Shown: positions 10,627 to 18,779, counted from the stretch's first letter. The stretch is DNA of 41,788 nucleotides from Candidatus Azophilus lithoversatilis (GCA_028278675.1 JAQAJJ010000007.1:1-41788), one strand, 5' to 3'. The notes: generated from the sequence alone by a model not told the origin. Translations and numbers: made by a program.

Positions 10627-11844
10627 TTAGTGGCCCTGGCGCGTCTCGGAGAAAATGCTGTCAAGGCTCACGTCGAGTTCCTGCGCACCGATTTGGGCGA
10701 AGGCGGCTAGGTGTTCCGTCACCCCTTCCGGGCCCTTTGCGCCGGCCAACTGTTCGGCATCCAAGGCTTCCGGCAACTGGCGGTGCAGATCCCATAGCGT
10801 GATGGTTTTCAAGCTCCGTCCCAGCGCGAAGCGGCCGTGTTCGGTGGTTTGCAGCAGTCCCTGCCGGGTCAGCAGATCGAAAATCCGCTGCCGTTCCCCG
10901 CTGTCGAGCGGCGCCGCCGCCTCGATTTCATCGACGCTCAAGGACTCGCCCTTCAGGTGAGCCTCGTTCAAGGTCGCGATTACCCTGACGCACTGCAGCA
11001 GCTTGGGCGCGCGTCTATCGCCGTTGCCGGTCCCCGCGGGCAGCGACAGCGTGCGCACGAAAACGGCGCCTGCAAGCACCATGATCCAGACCAGGTAGAG
11101 CCAGGCAAGAAAGAAGGGCACTGCCGCGAAGGTGCCGTAAACGAGGGTGGTGAAGGATCGGGCGACGAATTCGGCGAATAGCCAACGCGCCGCCTCGAAC
11201 AGCAGCATGGTCAGCAGCCCACCGGCCAAGGCGTGCGCGAACCGCACAGGCACATTGGGAACGGCGAAGTACAGGATCGTGAAGGTGGCCGTGATGGCCA
11301 GTGTCGGCAGCATGGAGAGGATCAATTCGCGTACGCCAAAGGCGTCGATGTCCGAGATCAGCGGCAAGGCGTAGATGTAGGATGTGGCGAGCAACGACCC
11401 GATCAGCAAGGGCGGACCGAAACTCAGCACGCCCCAATAGACCAACAGCCGCTGCCAGCCACTGCGTGGCGCCGGCGCCCGCCAGATGACGTTGAAAACC
11501 TCCTCGATGTTAATCAGCGCGAGAATCGCGGTCAGCACGACCATCGCGAAGCTGAGCGCCCCGAGCTGTCCGGCCTGGGCCGAAAACTCGGACAGCCTCC
11601 CGGACAGAGCGGCGCTCGCGTCGGGCACGAAGGTCTCCAACACGAAGGCCTCCACCGTCTTGCCCAGCGCGGAAAGCTCCGGTACCGCGGCAAGGAACAC
11701 GTAGGTCACCATCATGATCGGCACCAGCGCCAGCAGCGTCGTGAAGGTCAGCGCCGCGGCGCTGTTCAGGCATTGGTGTTCGACGAACTGGCGCACCAGG
11801 GCCCGCGCAAACCAGCGACCGTAATCGAACCATCGTTGCGGCAT
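10627..11844 (-). CDS. YihY/BrkB-family inner membrane protein
   Basis: The 405-residue product belongs to the YihY/virulence factor BrkB family, once mis-named ribonuclease BN. It shows the early signature SAAALTFTTLLALVPIMMV, six membrane segments, the conserved region IEEVFNVIWRAPAPRSGWQRLLVYW, and the LVYGTFAAVPFFLAWLYLVW helix. A soluble C-terminal part of about 130 residues looks like a winged-helix module (SLSVDEIEAAAPLDSGERQRIFDLLTRQGLL-like pattern). The function is unproven. The ATG at 11842-11844 (MPQRWFDYGRW) fits family N-termini better than the longer in-frame extension upstream. It is monocistronic as far as can be seen, with repeat-bearing DNA upstream. Confidence 0.88.
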   Translation of the reverse strand: MPQRWFDYGRWFARALVRQFVEHQCLNSAAALTFTTLLALVPIMMVTYVFLAAVPELSALGKTVEAFVLETFVPDASAALSGRLSEFSAQAGQLGALSFAMVVLTAILALINIEEVFNVIWRAPAPRSGWQRLLVYWGVLSFGPPLLIGSLLATSYIYALPLISDIDAFGVRELILSMLPTLAITATFTILYFAVPNVPVRFAHALAGGLLTMLLFEAARWLFAEFVARSFTTLVYGTFAAVPFFLAWLYLVWIMVLAGAVFVRTLSLPAGTGNGDRRAPKLLQCVRVIATLNEAHLKGESLSVDEIEAAAPLDSGERQRIFDLLTRQGLLQTTEHGRFALGRSLKTITLWDLHRQLPEALDAEQLAGAKGPEGVTEHLAAFAQIGAQELDVSLDSIFSETRQGH

Positions 11845-11968
11845 GCTCGTGCCTCGGTGTGCGGACCCGTGAATCATAGTTGCGGCAACTTGATGGCGCA
11901 CCCAAGGGGCTGACGCGGCGGAAGATTGCCGCACTGCCGTTCCAACCCTCGATGGCGCACCGCCCGCT

Positions 11969-12078
11969 CGTCAGTCTGAGGCACCGCCACTTTGGTTTTC
12001 TTGATCGCGGGACAAGGCTGTCACAAGAACCAACTTTTGCGCCCGGCGCCCGTCCATTCGTTAGTCTGAGGCATCGCC
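11969..12078. repeat. Two 20-bp direct repeats between BrkB and LLM genes
   Basis: CGTCAGTCTGAGGCACCGCC (11969-11988) recurs as CGTTAGTCTGAGGCATCGCC (12059-12078), 18 of 20 identical and 90 bp apart. GATGGCGCACC also occurs twice nearby (11892, 11951). Between them TTCTTG and CAAGAA can pair over a 20-nt loop. The block fills the 237-nt gap at 11845-12081, which has no gene. Confidence 0.6.
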
Positions 12079-12081
12079 TCG

Positions 12082-12927
12082 TTACAAATTGAACTGCCGC
12101 GCCGCCGTCTCGACGAAGCGCACTGCATCGTCACCCTTCCGAAGGCGGCCGGGCAGCAGCGCTAGGCGCGATACGCCCAGGTCTTCGTAGCGTTTGACCG
12201 TGCCCCTATCCACTGGCCCCGGCGGCGTCACGGTGATTTCGAGGTCGCCCAAGCCCTCCGAGCGCACTTCGACCTCCGCCGCCTCCCTGAGCCCGGCGAT
12301 GGAACCGGCAGCCGCGTCCACGGTCTGGGCGAAGCCGTACCAGCCGTTGCCCTGGCGCACGGCGCGACGGTAGGCCGCCGGAGACATGCCGCCGATGGTG
12401 ATCGGCGGATGGGGCTTTTGAACCGGCATGGGCTGCTGCCGCACACCGGAGATTTGCGTGAAGCGGCCGCTGAATTCCGGCTGTTCCTGGGTCCACAGGG
12501 TACGGATGGCCTCGATGTGTTCGCTGACCCGTGCGCCCCGTTCCCCGTAGGGCACGCCGATCACTTCGAACTCGCGGGGCACGTAGCCGACGCCCACGCC
12601 GAAGATCAGCCGTCCCTTGGAAAGCCGGTCGATGCCTGACAGCTCCTTCGCCAGCACCACCGGATTGCGCTGTGCCAGCAGAATGATGCCTGACGCCAGT
12701 CGGATGCGCTGGGTGACGCCGGAAGCGAAGGCCAGCGCGGCGACCGTGTCCAGCATGGGAAAGTCGGGCGGCGCCGGCGATGGCGGTTCCTGAGGGTCGA
12801 TCAGCACCACGTGCTCGCCGGTCCAGGCGGACTCAAAGCCCGCGTCATCCATGGCCCGAAGAGTCCGTGCCATGGCCTCGGGTTCGGCCAGCACACCGTT
12901 GTTGAAACCGAAAAATCCAATCTTCAT
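12082..12927 (-). CDS. LLM-class (luciferase-like) flavin/F420-dependent oxidoreductase
   Basis: The protein is a luciferase-like monooxygenase TIM-barrel of the group close to TIGR03619. From the ATG at 12925-12927 it has 281 residues, starting MKIGFFGFNNG. Typical segments are DDAGFESAWTGEHVV, TQRIRLASGIILLAQRNPVVLAKELSGIDRLSKGRL-type region, FGVGVGYVPREFEVIGVPYGERG and PITIGGMSPAAYRRAVRQGNGWYG. The substrate and whether FMN or F420 is used cannot be told from the sequence. It diverges from the aminotransferase gene across 133 nt, which contains a good promoter for that gene. A longer in-frame N-terminus runs into this promoter region and is unlikely. Confidence 0.88.
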   Translation of the reverse strand: MKIGFFGFNNGVLAEPEAMARTLRAMDDAGFESAWTGEHVVLIDPQEPPSPAPPDFPMLDTVAALAFASGVTQRIRLASGIILLAQRNPVVLAKELSGIDRLSKGRLIFGVGVGYVPREFEVIGVPYGERGARVSEHIEAIRTLWTQEQPEFSGRFTQISGVRQQPMPVQKPHPPITIGGMSPAAYRRAVRQGNGWYGFAQTVDAAAGSIAGLREAAEVEVRSEGLGDLEITVTPPGPVDRGTVKRYEDLGVSRLALLPGRLRKGDDAVRFVETAARQFNL

Positions 12928-13001
12928 GGCGGCGGATGATACGTCCGAACGCGGCCTTGAAACAGCCCATGCCCCGCAACGAGTCAATCGACGCCGCTGC
13001 G

Positions 13002-13031
13002 TTGGCAGTCGACGCCCGCACGGCATAGTAT
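13002..13031 (+). promoter_or_regulatory. Putative sigma-70 promoter for the aminotransferase gene
   Basis: TTGGCA (13002-13007) and TAGTAT (13026-13031) are separated by 18 nt and lie about 30 nt upstream of the ATG at 13061. They match the -35 and -10 consensus at 5 of 6 and 4 of 6 positions. Confidence 0.4.
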
Positions 13032-13060
13032 CGCAGGCTCGCCACGTTGGAGCCCTGCCG

Positions 13061-14305
13061 ATGCAAACCTACGACATCAGCCGTTCCCAAGCCCTGTACG
13101 CCCGCGCCCAGGAGGTGATCCCCGGTGGCATCTTCGGCCACTACGGCTATTCGGTGCGCGCGGATGGCCCAAAGTTCTTCTCAAGAGCCGAGGGTGCCCG
13201 CTTTTGGGACGTGGACGGCAACGAGTACATTGACTACATGTGCGCCTATGGGCCGATGATCCTCGGCTACCGGCACCCGGCCGTCGAATCGGCGGTCGAA
13301 GCCGAGCAACGGCGCGGCAACACCGTGAGCCTGGCGGCGCCCATCATGGTCGAGTTGGCCGAAACCTTGGTGGAGACGGTGGCCGCCGCCGACTGGGCGC
13401 TGTTCGGCAAGAACGGTGGCGACGCCACGGGGCTGGCCGTCATGGTGGCGCGCGCCGCCACCGGCCGCACCAAGATTGTCAAGGTCGATGGCGGCTACCA
13501 CGGCGTGGCGCCTTGGATGCGCGAGGGCTTCACCGGCGCCATCCCAGAGGATTTGGAGCAGGTGCTCAAGGTGCCGTGGAACGACGCCGACGCCTTCGAG
13601 CAGCTCATCAGCGCCCACCCCGGGGAGATCGCCTGCTTCATCTCATCGCCCTACCATCATCCGGTGTTCGCCGACAACGAACTTCCCGCCCCCGGCTATT
13701 GGACGGGCATGGAGGCCCTGTGCCGCGCCAACGGCATCGTGCTGATCGTCGATGACGTGCGCTCCGGGTTCCGCCTGCACCCGGCCGGCTCCAACGTGGC
13801 CTACGGCTTCACGCCCGACCTCATCTGCTTCGGCAAGGCCATTGGCAACGGCCAGCCCTTGGCGGCCTTGGTGGGGTCCGATGCGCTCAAGGAGGCGGCC
13901 AAGGATGTCTATTTCACGGGCACCCAATTCTTCAATGCCGCGCCCATGGCGGCGGCCAGGGCAACCCTGGAGGAATTGCGCAAGACCGATGCCACCCGCC
14001 GCGTAGCGGACATCGGCACCAAGTTGAGCGACGGCTTGGTGAAGGTGGCGGGCCAACGCGGCTATGAACTCGTCGCCTCCGGGATACCGGCCATGCCCTA
14101 CTACCGCTTGGCCAATGTCAGCCAACGCACCCACTTCGCCTGGATCGACGAGTGCGTGAAGCGTGGTGTGTACCTCCTGGGCTACCACAACCACTTTCTC
14201 TCCATCGCCCACACCGAGACCGACCTGCAGCGCACTTGGGAAGTGGCCGATGAGGCCTTCGAGGCGCTCGGCGAGCCGGAACTGGCCGAGGCGGCGGCGG
14301 GCTGA
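13061..14305 (+). CDS. Class III PLP-dependent aminotransferase (glutamate-1-semialdehyde aminomutase-like)
   Basis: The 414-residue product is a fold-type I, class III aminotransferase closest in layout to HemL-like enzymes. Visible features are the N-terminal IPGGIFGHYGYSVR, the entry GARFWDVDGNEYIDY, the pyridine-ring aspartate in IVLIVDDVRSGFR, and the Schiff-base lysine in LICFGKAIGNGQPLAAL. The lysine context differs from true HemL (GKIIGGG), so a different amino donor or acceptor is likely; the precise substrate cannot be named. The ATG at 13061 is preferred over a long upstream extension that crosses the divergent promoter region. It is followed 2 nt later by a GST-like gene, so the pair is likely an operon. 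Confidence 0.87.
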   Translation: MQTYDISRSQALYARAQEVIPGGIFGHYGYSVRADGPKFFSRAEGARFWDVDGNEYIDYMCAYGPMILGYRHPAVESAVEAEQRRGNTVSLAAPIMVELAETLVETVAAADWALFGKNGGDATGLAVMVARAATGRTKIVKVDGGYHGVAPWMREGFTGAIPEDLEQVLKVPWNDADAFEQLISAHPGEIACFISSPYHHPVFADNELPAPGYWTGMEALCRANGIVLIVDDVRSGFRLHPAGSNVAYGFTPDLICFGKAIGNGQPLAALVGSDALKEAAKDVYFTGTQFFNAAPMAAARATLEELRKTDATRRVADIGTKLSDGLVKVAGQRGYELVASGIPAMPYYRLANVSQRTHFAWIDECVKRGVYLLGYHNHFLSIAHTETDLQRTWEVADEAFEALGEPELAEAAAG

Positions 14306-14307
14306 CC

Positions 14308-15057
14308 ATGGCCGCGCCGGCGCTTACCCTCGTCATTGCCAACAAGAACTACTCCTCCTGGTCGTTGCGCCCTTGGCTGGCCATGACCGAGTTGGGCATC
14401 GCCTTCAACGAACGCATGGTGAAGTTCGATTCGCAGGACTGGGAGCGCAACATCGACGCGCTCTCGCCCACCCGCCTGGTGCCGGTGCTCTGGGAGGGTG
14501 AGCCAGGGGCGGGCTTCGCCACCTTTGACAGCCTCGCCATTGTCGAGCGCCTGCACGAGTTGCACCCCGATGCCGGCATCTGGCCGGCGGACCCGCGCGC
14601 TCGGGCGCGGGCGCGCTCCCTAGTGGCCGACTTTCACGCCGGCTACTCAGCCCTGCGCACCGCCATGCCGATGAACATCCGCAGCCGCCACCCCGGCAAG
14701 GGCATGAGCCCCGAGGTCGCCCGCGACATCGACCGCCTCTGCGCCCAATGGACCCGAACCCGTGCGGAATTTGGTGCGGGCAGCGCCTTTCATGAGTCTC
14801 GTGGAGACAGCTCAACGGCTGATCGGCCGTCCCTTCGGCAACAGCGCCAAGATAGGGGCTTTCTGTTCGGCGCCTTTTCGGCAACGGACGCCTTCTACAC
14901 CCCGGTGGCATCCCGCTTCGTCACCTACGGCGTCAGCATCAGCGGCGAAGCGAAGGCTTACCAGGAGGCGCTGCTCAACACCCGCGCCATGAAGGCTTGG
15001 ACCGAAGCGGCCCTCAATGAAACCGAGTTTGTGGCCATGGATGAGCCATACGCCTGA
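14308..15057 (+). CDS. Glutathione S-transferase-like protein with a repeat-derived insertion
   Basis: The N-terminal thioredoxin fold is clear (IANKNYSSWSLRPWLAMTELGI with the catalytic Ser, then RLVPVLWEG and FDSLAIVERLHELHP). The C-terminal helical domain is also clear (MPMNIRSRHPGKG, FLFGAFSATDAFYTPVASRF). Between RAEFGAG (around residue 158) and FLFGAFS (around 188) lie about 26 extra residues that ordinary members lack. The DNA there (14802-14866) resembles the dispersed 89-bp repeat, inserted so that the frame stays open. The insertion falls near the loop before the helix that carries FLFG; whether the 249-residue protein still folds is uncertain. It follows the aminotransferase gene by 2 nt and a full repeat copy lies just beyond its stop. 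Confidence 0.85.
   Translation: MAAPALTLVIANKNYSSWSLRPWLAMTELGIAFNERMVKFDSQDWERNIDALSPTRLVPVLWEGEPGAGFATFDSLAIVERLHELHPDAGIWPADPRARARARSLVADFHAGYSALRTAMPMNIRSRHPGKGMSPEVARDIDRLCAQWTRTRAEFGAGSAFHESRGDSSTADRPSLRQQRQDRGFLFGAFSATDAFYTPVASRFVTYGVSISGEAKAYQEALLNTRAMKAWTEAALNETEFVAMDEPYA
14802..14866 (+). repeat. Degenerate, in-frame copy of the 89-bp repeat inside the GST gene
   Basis: TGGAGACAGCTC, then CGGCTGATCGGCCGTCCCTT and CGGCAACAGCG, follow the order of the repeat at 22176-22264 (minus) and 434-521. The second half has small deletions. Translated in the GST frame it supplies residues absent from other GSTs. The match is weaker than between copies A, B and C. Confidence 0.5.
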
Positions 15058-15076
15058 GCCAAGGGTCTCCATGAAT

Positions 15077-15165
15077 CTTCCATGGAACAAATGGAGACCG
15101 CCCAGCGGCTGACGGGTTGTTCCTTCGGCGTCAGCGGCGTGCCGTTCTGGGGCAAGCTAAGGGCT
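15077..15165 (+). repeat. Dispersed 89-bp repeat, copy B
   Basis: This copy begins CTTCCATGGAACAAATGG and is about 89% identical to the minus-strand copy at 22176-22264. It contains the palindrome TTCCATGGAA. GTCTCCAT at 15065-15072 is the reverse complement of ATGGAGAC inside the element, so this copy is flanked by an extra inverted repeat. It lies 20 nt after the GST stop and 29 nt before the end of the toxin gene. Confidence 0.85.
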
Positions 15166-15193
15166 TCCCGGATTCAGTCGCCCCGCTCAACCC

Positions 15194-15457
15194 TTACCGA
15201 TACACTTCTCTGCGGTGACCGACGCGAACGACCAAGACCGTTAGTTCTTCGTGGACCGCCTCGTAGATGATTCGATAGGCTCCGACCCGCAATCGCCGCA
15301 GCCCGCCAAACTCTCCCTTGAGGGCTGAGCCGGCAGATCGCTCATGCGCGAGCCGGTCTATCGCCGCGATCAGGCGGCTTCGGTCGCGAGCATCAATCTT
15401 CCGAAGCGCCTTAGCGGCGCTCGCCTTGATCTTGATCGAGTAGGTCGCGCCTGACAT
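15194..15457 (-). CDS. RelE/ParE-family toxin
   Basis: The 87-residue product has the RelE/ParE fold pattern: an N-terminal strand (YSIKIKASAAKALRKID), helices (ARDRSRLIAAIDRLA), then the strand block GEFGGLRRLRVGAYRIIYEA and the ending LTVLVVRVGHRREVYR. These Arg/His-rich strands hold the catalytic basic residues in RelE-type mRNA interferases, whereas ParE members poison gyrase; sequence alone does not decide between them. The start at ATG 15455-15457 gives the typical size; the gene overlaps the upstream antitoxin by 47 nt, the standard coupling for such pairs. It ends near a dispersed repeat. Confidence 0.88.
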   Translation of the reverse strand: MSGATYSIKIKASAAKALRKIDARDRSRLIAAIDRLAHERSAGSALKGEFGGLRRLRVGAYRIIYEAVHEELTVLVVRVGHRREVYR

Positions 15458-15647
15458 CTTGCCAATCCAGCACCGGATCTGCGGGATCATTGAGACGATC
15501 AAGCGCTAAGCGCAGATCCTCAAAGTCCTCGAGATAGTACTCTAGCGCCTGCTTAAGCAGCTGGGCCCGAGAGCGATTTAGTCGGCTGGCAGCTTGGTCG
15601 GCCTTCGCGACGAGGTCGTCGGGGAGCCGTGCCGTTACCTGCATCAT
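15411..15647 (-). CDS. Ribbon-helix-helix antitoxin partner of the RelE/ParE toxin
   Basis: The 78-residue product starts MMQVTARLPDDLVAKADQAA, a ribbon-helix-helix DNA-binding N-terminus. It continues with SRAQLLKQALEYYLEDFEDL and ends in an acidic C-terminal tail (LNDPADPVLDWQDVRRDLL) that would wrap the toxin. It precedes and overlaps the toxin gene by 47 nt. GGAGG lies 10 nt before the ATG at 15645-15647, which decides the start over a longer in-frame extension. A perfect palindrome upstream (15680-15699) is a likely binding site for autoregulation. Confidence 0.85.
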   Translation of the reverse strand: MMQVTARLPDDLVAKADQAASRLNRSRAQLLKQALEYYLEDFEDLRLALDRLNDPADPVLDWQDVRRDLLDQDQGERR

Positions 15648-15679
15648 CACCAATGCACCTCCGAAGCTAAACCATGTCA

Positions 15680-15699
15680 TTGACTTCTAATGAAGTCAA
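15680..15699 (-). promoter_or_regulatory. Palindromic operator of the toxin-antitoxin operon
   Basis: TTGACTTC (15680-15687), a TAAT spacer and GAAGTCAA (15692-15699) form a perfect 8-bp inverted repeat 33 nt upstream of the antitoxin start. On the minus strand it begins TTGACT, a good -35 hexamer, so repressor binding would block the promoter. This fits autoregulation by a ribbon-helix-helix antitoxin; the link is inference. Confidence 0.6.
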
Positions 15700-15723
15700 C
15701 CACATTGCACATAGGCTGCAAGT

Positions 15724-16470
15724 TCATGAGCCTACATCTAACTGAAAGTCGTGCCGTTCCCCTAGTGCGCCATGCGGTCCATAGCTTTGTTCCGCCAAGG
15801 CGATGCCGCCGTCCTCGGAATGGATGACGGCCGTGCTGGCCCGGGTGCCGTAGGCGTCGCCGCGGATGAAGCAGGGCGTGGCGCGCGATTCCGCTGTTTC
15901 CGCCCCGGAGGACCGAACGTCGCCAGCCAGCAGTTGGTCGTGGCGCAGCAGGTCGATCAATCCGCCCAAGTCCGTTCCCGCCCGCACGGCTTGGCGCAGC
16001 CGCGCGACGCCGTCCACCGCTTTCGGCCAGCGGGCGCCGAATTCGGCGTTGGTCAGCGCGTAGCATCCGGGTTGGAGCACTTGGATCGCGCCCCGATTGG
16101 AGGCGCAGGCCAGCGTCCGGCCATCCCAAAGCAGCAGGTTAAAGCCTTGGTACCGCTCCCCTTGAATAGTGGCCGCGTAGTCCGCGCTGGTTTGCGCGCT
16201 GCGCAGGAAGTTCGTCACCAGTGCGCCGCGGGAGCGGGGCGGCGGTGGCCGGTCGGGGTCGGTGAAGTTGGTGACCGCGGCGAAGCGGCCATTCGCCTGC
16301 ACGCCCAACCAAGTTCCGCCCGCTTGCAGATCGCGTCCCGCCAGCAAACCGGGCGCGTCGTCCCACCAGTGTGCAGCCGCGCTCGGACGGGCGTAGAATT
16401 CATCCCGGTTGGCGGCCACGATCAGCGGTTGCCCCGGCGTTAGGCGATAGGCGAAGAGAATCAGGCACAT
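15724..16470 (-). CDS. NRDE (TANGO2)-family protein
   Basis: The 248-residue product starts MCLILFAYRLTPGQPLIVAANRDEFYARP, with the N-terminal Cys and the NRDE signature that define the TANGO2/NRDE family. Other family blocks are GLLAGRDLQAGGTWLG, GRFAAVTNF, GFNLLLWDG, and GAYALTNAEFGA-like text near residue 150, then STAVIHSEDGGIALAEQSYGP near the end. Eukaryotic TANGO2 has been tied to heme transport and lipid metabolism; the bacterial role is unknown. The start at 16470 leaves Cys2 next to the initiator as in the family; a longer in-frame N-terminus is made of the 50-bp tandem repeat and is not likely real. It diverges from lgt. Confidence 0.88.
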   Translation of the reverse strand: MCLILFAYRLTPGQPLIVAANRDEFYARPSAAAHWWDDAPGLLAGRDLQAGGTWLGVQANGRFAAVTNFTDPDRPPPPRSRGALVTNFLRSAQTSADYAATIQGERYQGFNLLLWDGRTLACASNRGAIQVLQPGCYALTNAEFGARWPKAVDGVARLRQAVRAGTDLGGLIDLLRHDQLLAGDVRSSGAETAESRATPCFIRGDAYGTRASTAVIHSEDGGIALAEQSYGPHGALGERHDFQLDVGS

Positions 16471-16490
16471 CCTGCAAAATCCATCGAACA

Positions 16491-16600
16491 GCCAAACTGG
16501 TCTGCTGAGCCAATCCGCGAACGATCGGCCCAGTCCATCAGCCAAACGGGTCTGCTGAGCCAATCCGCGAACGATCGGCCCAGTCCATCAGCCAAAAAGG
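16491..16600. repeat. 50-bp tandem repeat in the lgt/NRDE divergent region
   Basis: A 50-bp unit beginning GCCAAAC(T/G)GGTCTGCTGAGC is present at 16491-16540 and 16541-16590, differing at one base, and the first ten bases recur in changed form at 16591-16600. It fills most of the 139-nt gap between the divergent NRDE and lgt genes, so it must contain or border both promoters. Each unit carries CGATCGGCCCAGTCCATC, which may be a protein-binding site doubled by the duplication. Confidence 0.9.
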
Positions 16601-16609
16601 AAGCTATTA

Positions 16610-17452
16610 TTGCACTATCCCGAAATTGATCCCGTCATCGTGGCCTTGGGGCCGCTGGCGGTGCGCTGGTATGGCCTCGCCTATCTGGCCGCCTTCGCCA
16701 CCTGCTGGCAACTTGGCAAATGGCGTGTGCGCCGTTCGGCGGACTGGACCCGCGAGCAGCTTTCCGACCTGGTGTTCTACGGCGCTTTGGGCGCAGTGCT
16801 CGGCGGTCGGGTGGGCTATGTCCTGTTCTATGGATTCGACGCCTTGGCGCGGGATCCAATGATCATAGTGCGCATCTGGGACGGCGGCATGTCGTTTCAC
16901 GGTGGTCTGCTCGGCGTGGTTGCCGCCATGGCGTGGTTCGCCCGTCGCCGTGGGCGGAGCTTCTGGCGGGTCACGGACTTCGTGACCCCTCTGGTGCCCA
17001 TCGGCCTCGGTCTCGGACGCTTGGGCAACTTCGCCAACACCGAGTTGCCGGGGCGGATGACCGATGTGGCCTGGGCCTTCATCTACCCCTGCAACGCCGA
17101 CGCCATTCGCGGCATCAATCCGTTCTGCACGGGTGTCTGGGAACCATTTGCCCGGCACCCTTCGCCGCTTTACCAGGCGTTTGCCGAAGGTGTGGCGCTG
17201 TTTGCCCTGGTCTGGTGGGCGGCTGCCCGTCCGCGGCCCGCCGGCTTCGTTTCCGGCGTCTTTCTGGCTGGCTACGGGGGCTTGCGGCTCGTCACGGAGC
17301 GCTTTCGAGAGCCGGATGGGCACTTGGGTTACATGGCCATGGACTGGGTGACGATGGGCGATCTGCTGTCGCTGCCGATGGCGATCATTGGTATCCTGCT
17401 CATGGTTTGGGCCACGTTGCGCCCGCAAGACCACTCAAAGATCGCCCGATGA
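16610..17452 (+). CDS. lgt: Prolipoprotein diacylglyceryl transferase
   Basis: Lgt moves a diacylglyceryl group from phosphatidylglycerol to the lipobox Cys of prolipoproteins in the inner membrane. The 280-residue product has about seven membrane segments and the key motifs: [10 protein letters not shown] near the start, the HGG motif in [28 protein letters not shown], and the conserved Arg in [12 protein letters not shown]. The start is TTG (16610-16612), supported by AAGGAAG 6 nt upstream (16597-16603). The stop overlaps the thyA ATG by 4 nt (ATGA). lgt-thyA-folA is a common gammaproteobacterial order. Confidence 0.97.
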   Translation: MHYPEIDPVIVALGPLAVRWYGLAYLAAFATCWQLGKWRVRRSADWTREQLSDLVFYGALGAVLGGRVGYVLFYGFDALARDPMIIVRIWDGGMSFHGGLLGVVAAMAWFARRRGRSFWRVTDFVTPLVPIGLGLGRLGNFANTELPGRMTDVAWAFIYPCNADAIRGINPFCTGVWEPFARHPSPLYQAFAEGVALFALVWWAAARPRPAGFVSGVFLAGYGGLRLVTERFREPDGHLGYMAMDWVTMGDLLSLPMAIIGILLMVWATLRPQDHSKIAR

Positions 17453-18243
17453 AGCCCTATCTCGACCTACTGCGCCTAGTGCGCACCGGCGGCGCCCATC
17501 GCGGCGACCGCACGGGCACTGGCACCCGCAGCATTTTCGGCCATCAACTGCGCTTTGACTTGAGCGCCGGCTTTCCACTGGTCACCACCAAACGGGTGGC
17601 CTTCCGCCTCATCGCCCATGAGCTGCTTTGGTTTCTGTCTGGCAGCACCAACATCAGATACCTGACCGACCACAACGTTCACATTTGGGATGAGTGGGCG
17701 GACGAAAGCGGTGAGCTCGGTCCCGTTTACGGCTCCCAGTGGCGCTCTTGGCCGGCTCCCGGCGGCGGCTCCATCGATCAGGTCAGCCAGGTGGTGCGGC
17801 GCATCAAGGACGATCCCAACTCCCGCCGGCACATCGTCAGCGCCTGGAACGTGGCCCAAGTGGACCGCATGGCCCTGCCGCCGTGCCACGCCCTGTTTCA
17901 ATTCTACGTGGCCGATGGGCGGCTTTCCTGCCAGCTTTATCAGCGCAGCGCCGATCTTTTCCTGGGGGTGCCCTTCAACATCGCCTCCTACGCGCTTCTC
18001 ACCCTGATGGTGGCCCAGGTCTGCGGCTTGGCGCCGGGGGATTTCGTGCACACCTTTGGCGACGCCCATCTCTACGACAACCATGTGGCCCAAGCCGACC
18101 AGCAGTTGGCCCGCGAGCCGCTGCCGCCGCCCCAGGTGCGGCTCAACCCGGACGTCAGCTCTCTCTTCGCCTTCACCATTGACGACATTGAATTGGTCGA
18201 CTACGCCTGCCACGGCACCATCAAGGCCCCCATTTCGGTGTAG
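17449..18243 (+). CDS. thyA: Thymidylate synthase
   Basis: ThyA methylates dUMP to dTMP using 5,10-methylene-tetrahydrofolate, which leaves dihydrofolate for FolA. At 264 residues it is exactly the length I recall for the E. coli enzyme. The nucleophile Cys146 lies in [13 protein letters not shown]; other invariant parts are [11 protein letters not shown], the phosphate-binding Arg pair in [33 protein letters not shown] and [12 protein letters not shown]. It overlaps lgt by 4 nt and is followed 17 nt later by folA, its metabolic partner. Confidence 0.98.
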   Translation: MKPYLDLLRLVRTGGAHRGDRTGTGTRSIFGHQLRFDLSAGFPLVTTKRVAFRLIAHELLWFLSGSTNIRYLTDHNVHIWDEWADESGELGPVYGSQWRSWPAPGGGSIDQVSQVVRRIKDDPNSRRHIVSAWNVAQVDRMALPPCHALFQFYVADGRLSCQLYQRSADLFLGVPFNIASYALLTLMVAQVCGLAPGDFVHTFGDAHLYDNHVAQADQQLAREPLPPPQVRLNPDVSSLFAFTIDDIELVDYACHGTIKAPISV

Positions 18244-18260
18244 GCGGCGTTTGCTGATCC

Positions 18261-18779
18261 ATGAATCTGGCGCTCATCACCGCCATGAGCCGCGAGGCGG
18301 TCATTGGCCGCGACAATGGCCTGCCGTGGCGGCTGCCCAAGGACATGCGCCACTTCATGCGCACCACCTTGGGCAAGCCGGTCATCATGGGTCGGCGAAC
18401 GCTTGAGTCCATGCCCGGGCCACTGCCGCGCCGGACCAACATCGTTTTAACCCGTCAACTGGACTATGCGGCAGCGGGCATCGAAGTGGCGGCCGATTTT
18501 GATGCGGCGCTCAGGATCGCCGAGCGGCAATGCCGCCGCGATGGGGTGGATACCGCCTTCGTCATCGGCGGAGCGCCGGTTTACGCCGCAGGCCTGCCGC
18601 TCGCCGACCGTCTCCATGTCACTTGGGTGGAGGGCGAGGTCGAGGGCGACACCTGGTTTCCCGAAGTGGACTGGCGGCAGTGGGAGGAGACTGCCTCGAC
18701 GCCGCACCCGGCTGATGCCGACCACGATCACGCCTTCCGCATTGCGGTCTACGACCGCATCGGGCCCAGCGACCGTTGA
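18261..18779 (+). CDS. folA: Dihydrofolate reductase
   Basis: FolA reduces dihydrofolate to tetrahydrofolate with NADPH, completing the thymidylate cycle begun by thyA just upstream. The 172-residue protein shows the expected motifs: LITAMSREAVIGRDNGLPWRLPKDM with the catalytic acid after the PW pair (here Lys-Asp-Met), the cofactor loop GKPVIMGRRTLESM, and FVIGGAPVYAAGLPLADRLHVTWVEG. It starts at ATG 18261 and its TGA overlaps the TTG of the next gene. Confidence 0.96.
   Translation: MNLALITAMSREAVIGRDNGLPWRLPKDMRHFMRTTLGKPVIMGRRTLESMPGPLPRRTNIVLTRQLDYAAAGIEVAADFDAALRIAERQCRRDGVDTAFVIGGAPVYAAGLPLADRLHVTWVEGEVEGDTWFPEVDWRQWEETASTPHPADADHDHAFRIAVYDRIGPSDR

Noticed and set aside
11976-11985. 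CTGAGGCACC equal to the 3' end of the odd tRNA, as an attachment site
   Set aside because: Ten bases are too few; no integrase is present and the copies do not bound an element with foreign genes.
16471-16563. N-terminal extension of the NRDE protein
   Set aside because: It is encoded by the 50-bp tandem repeat, and the family starts with Met-Cys at 16470.
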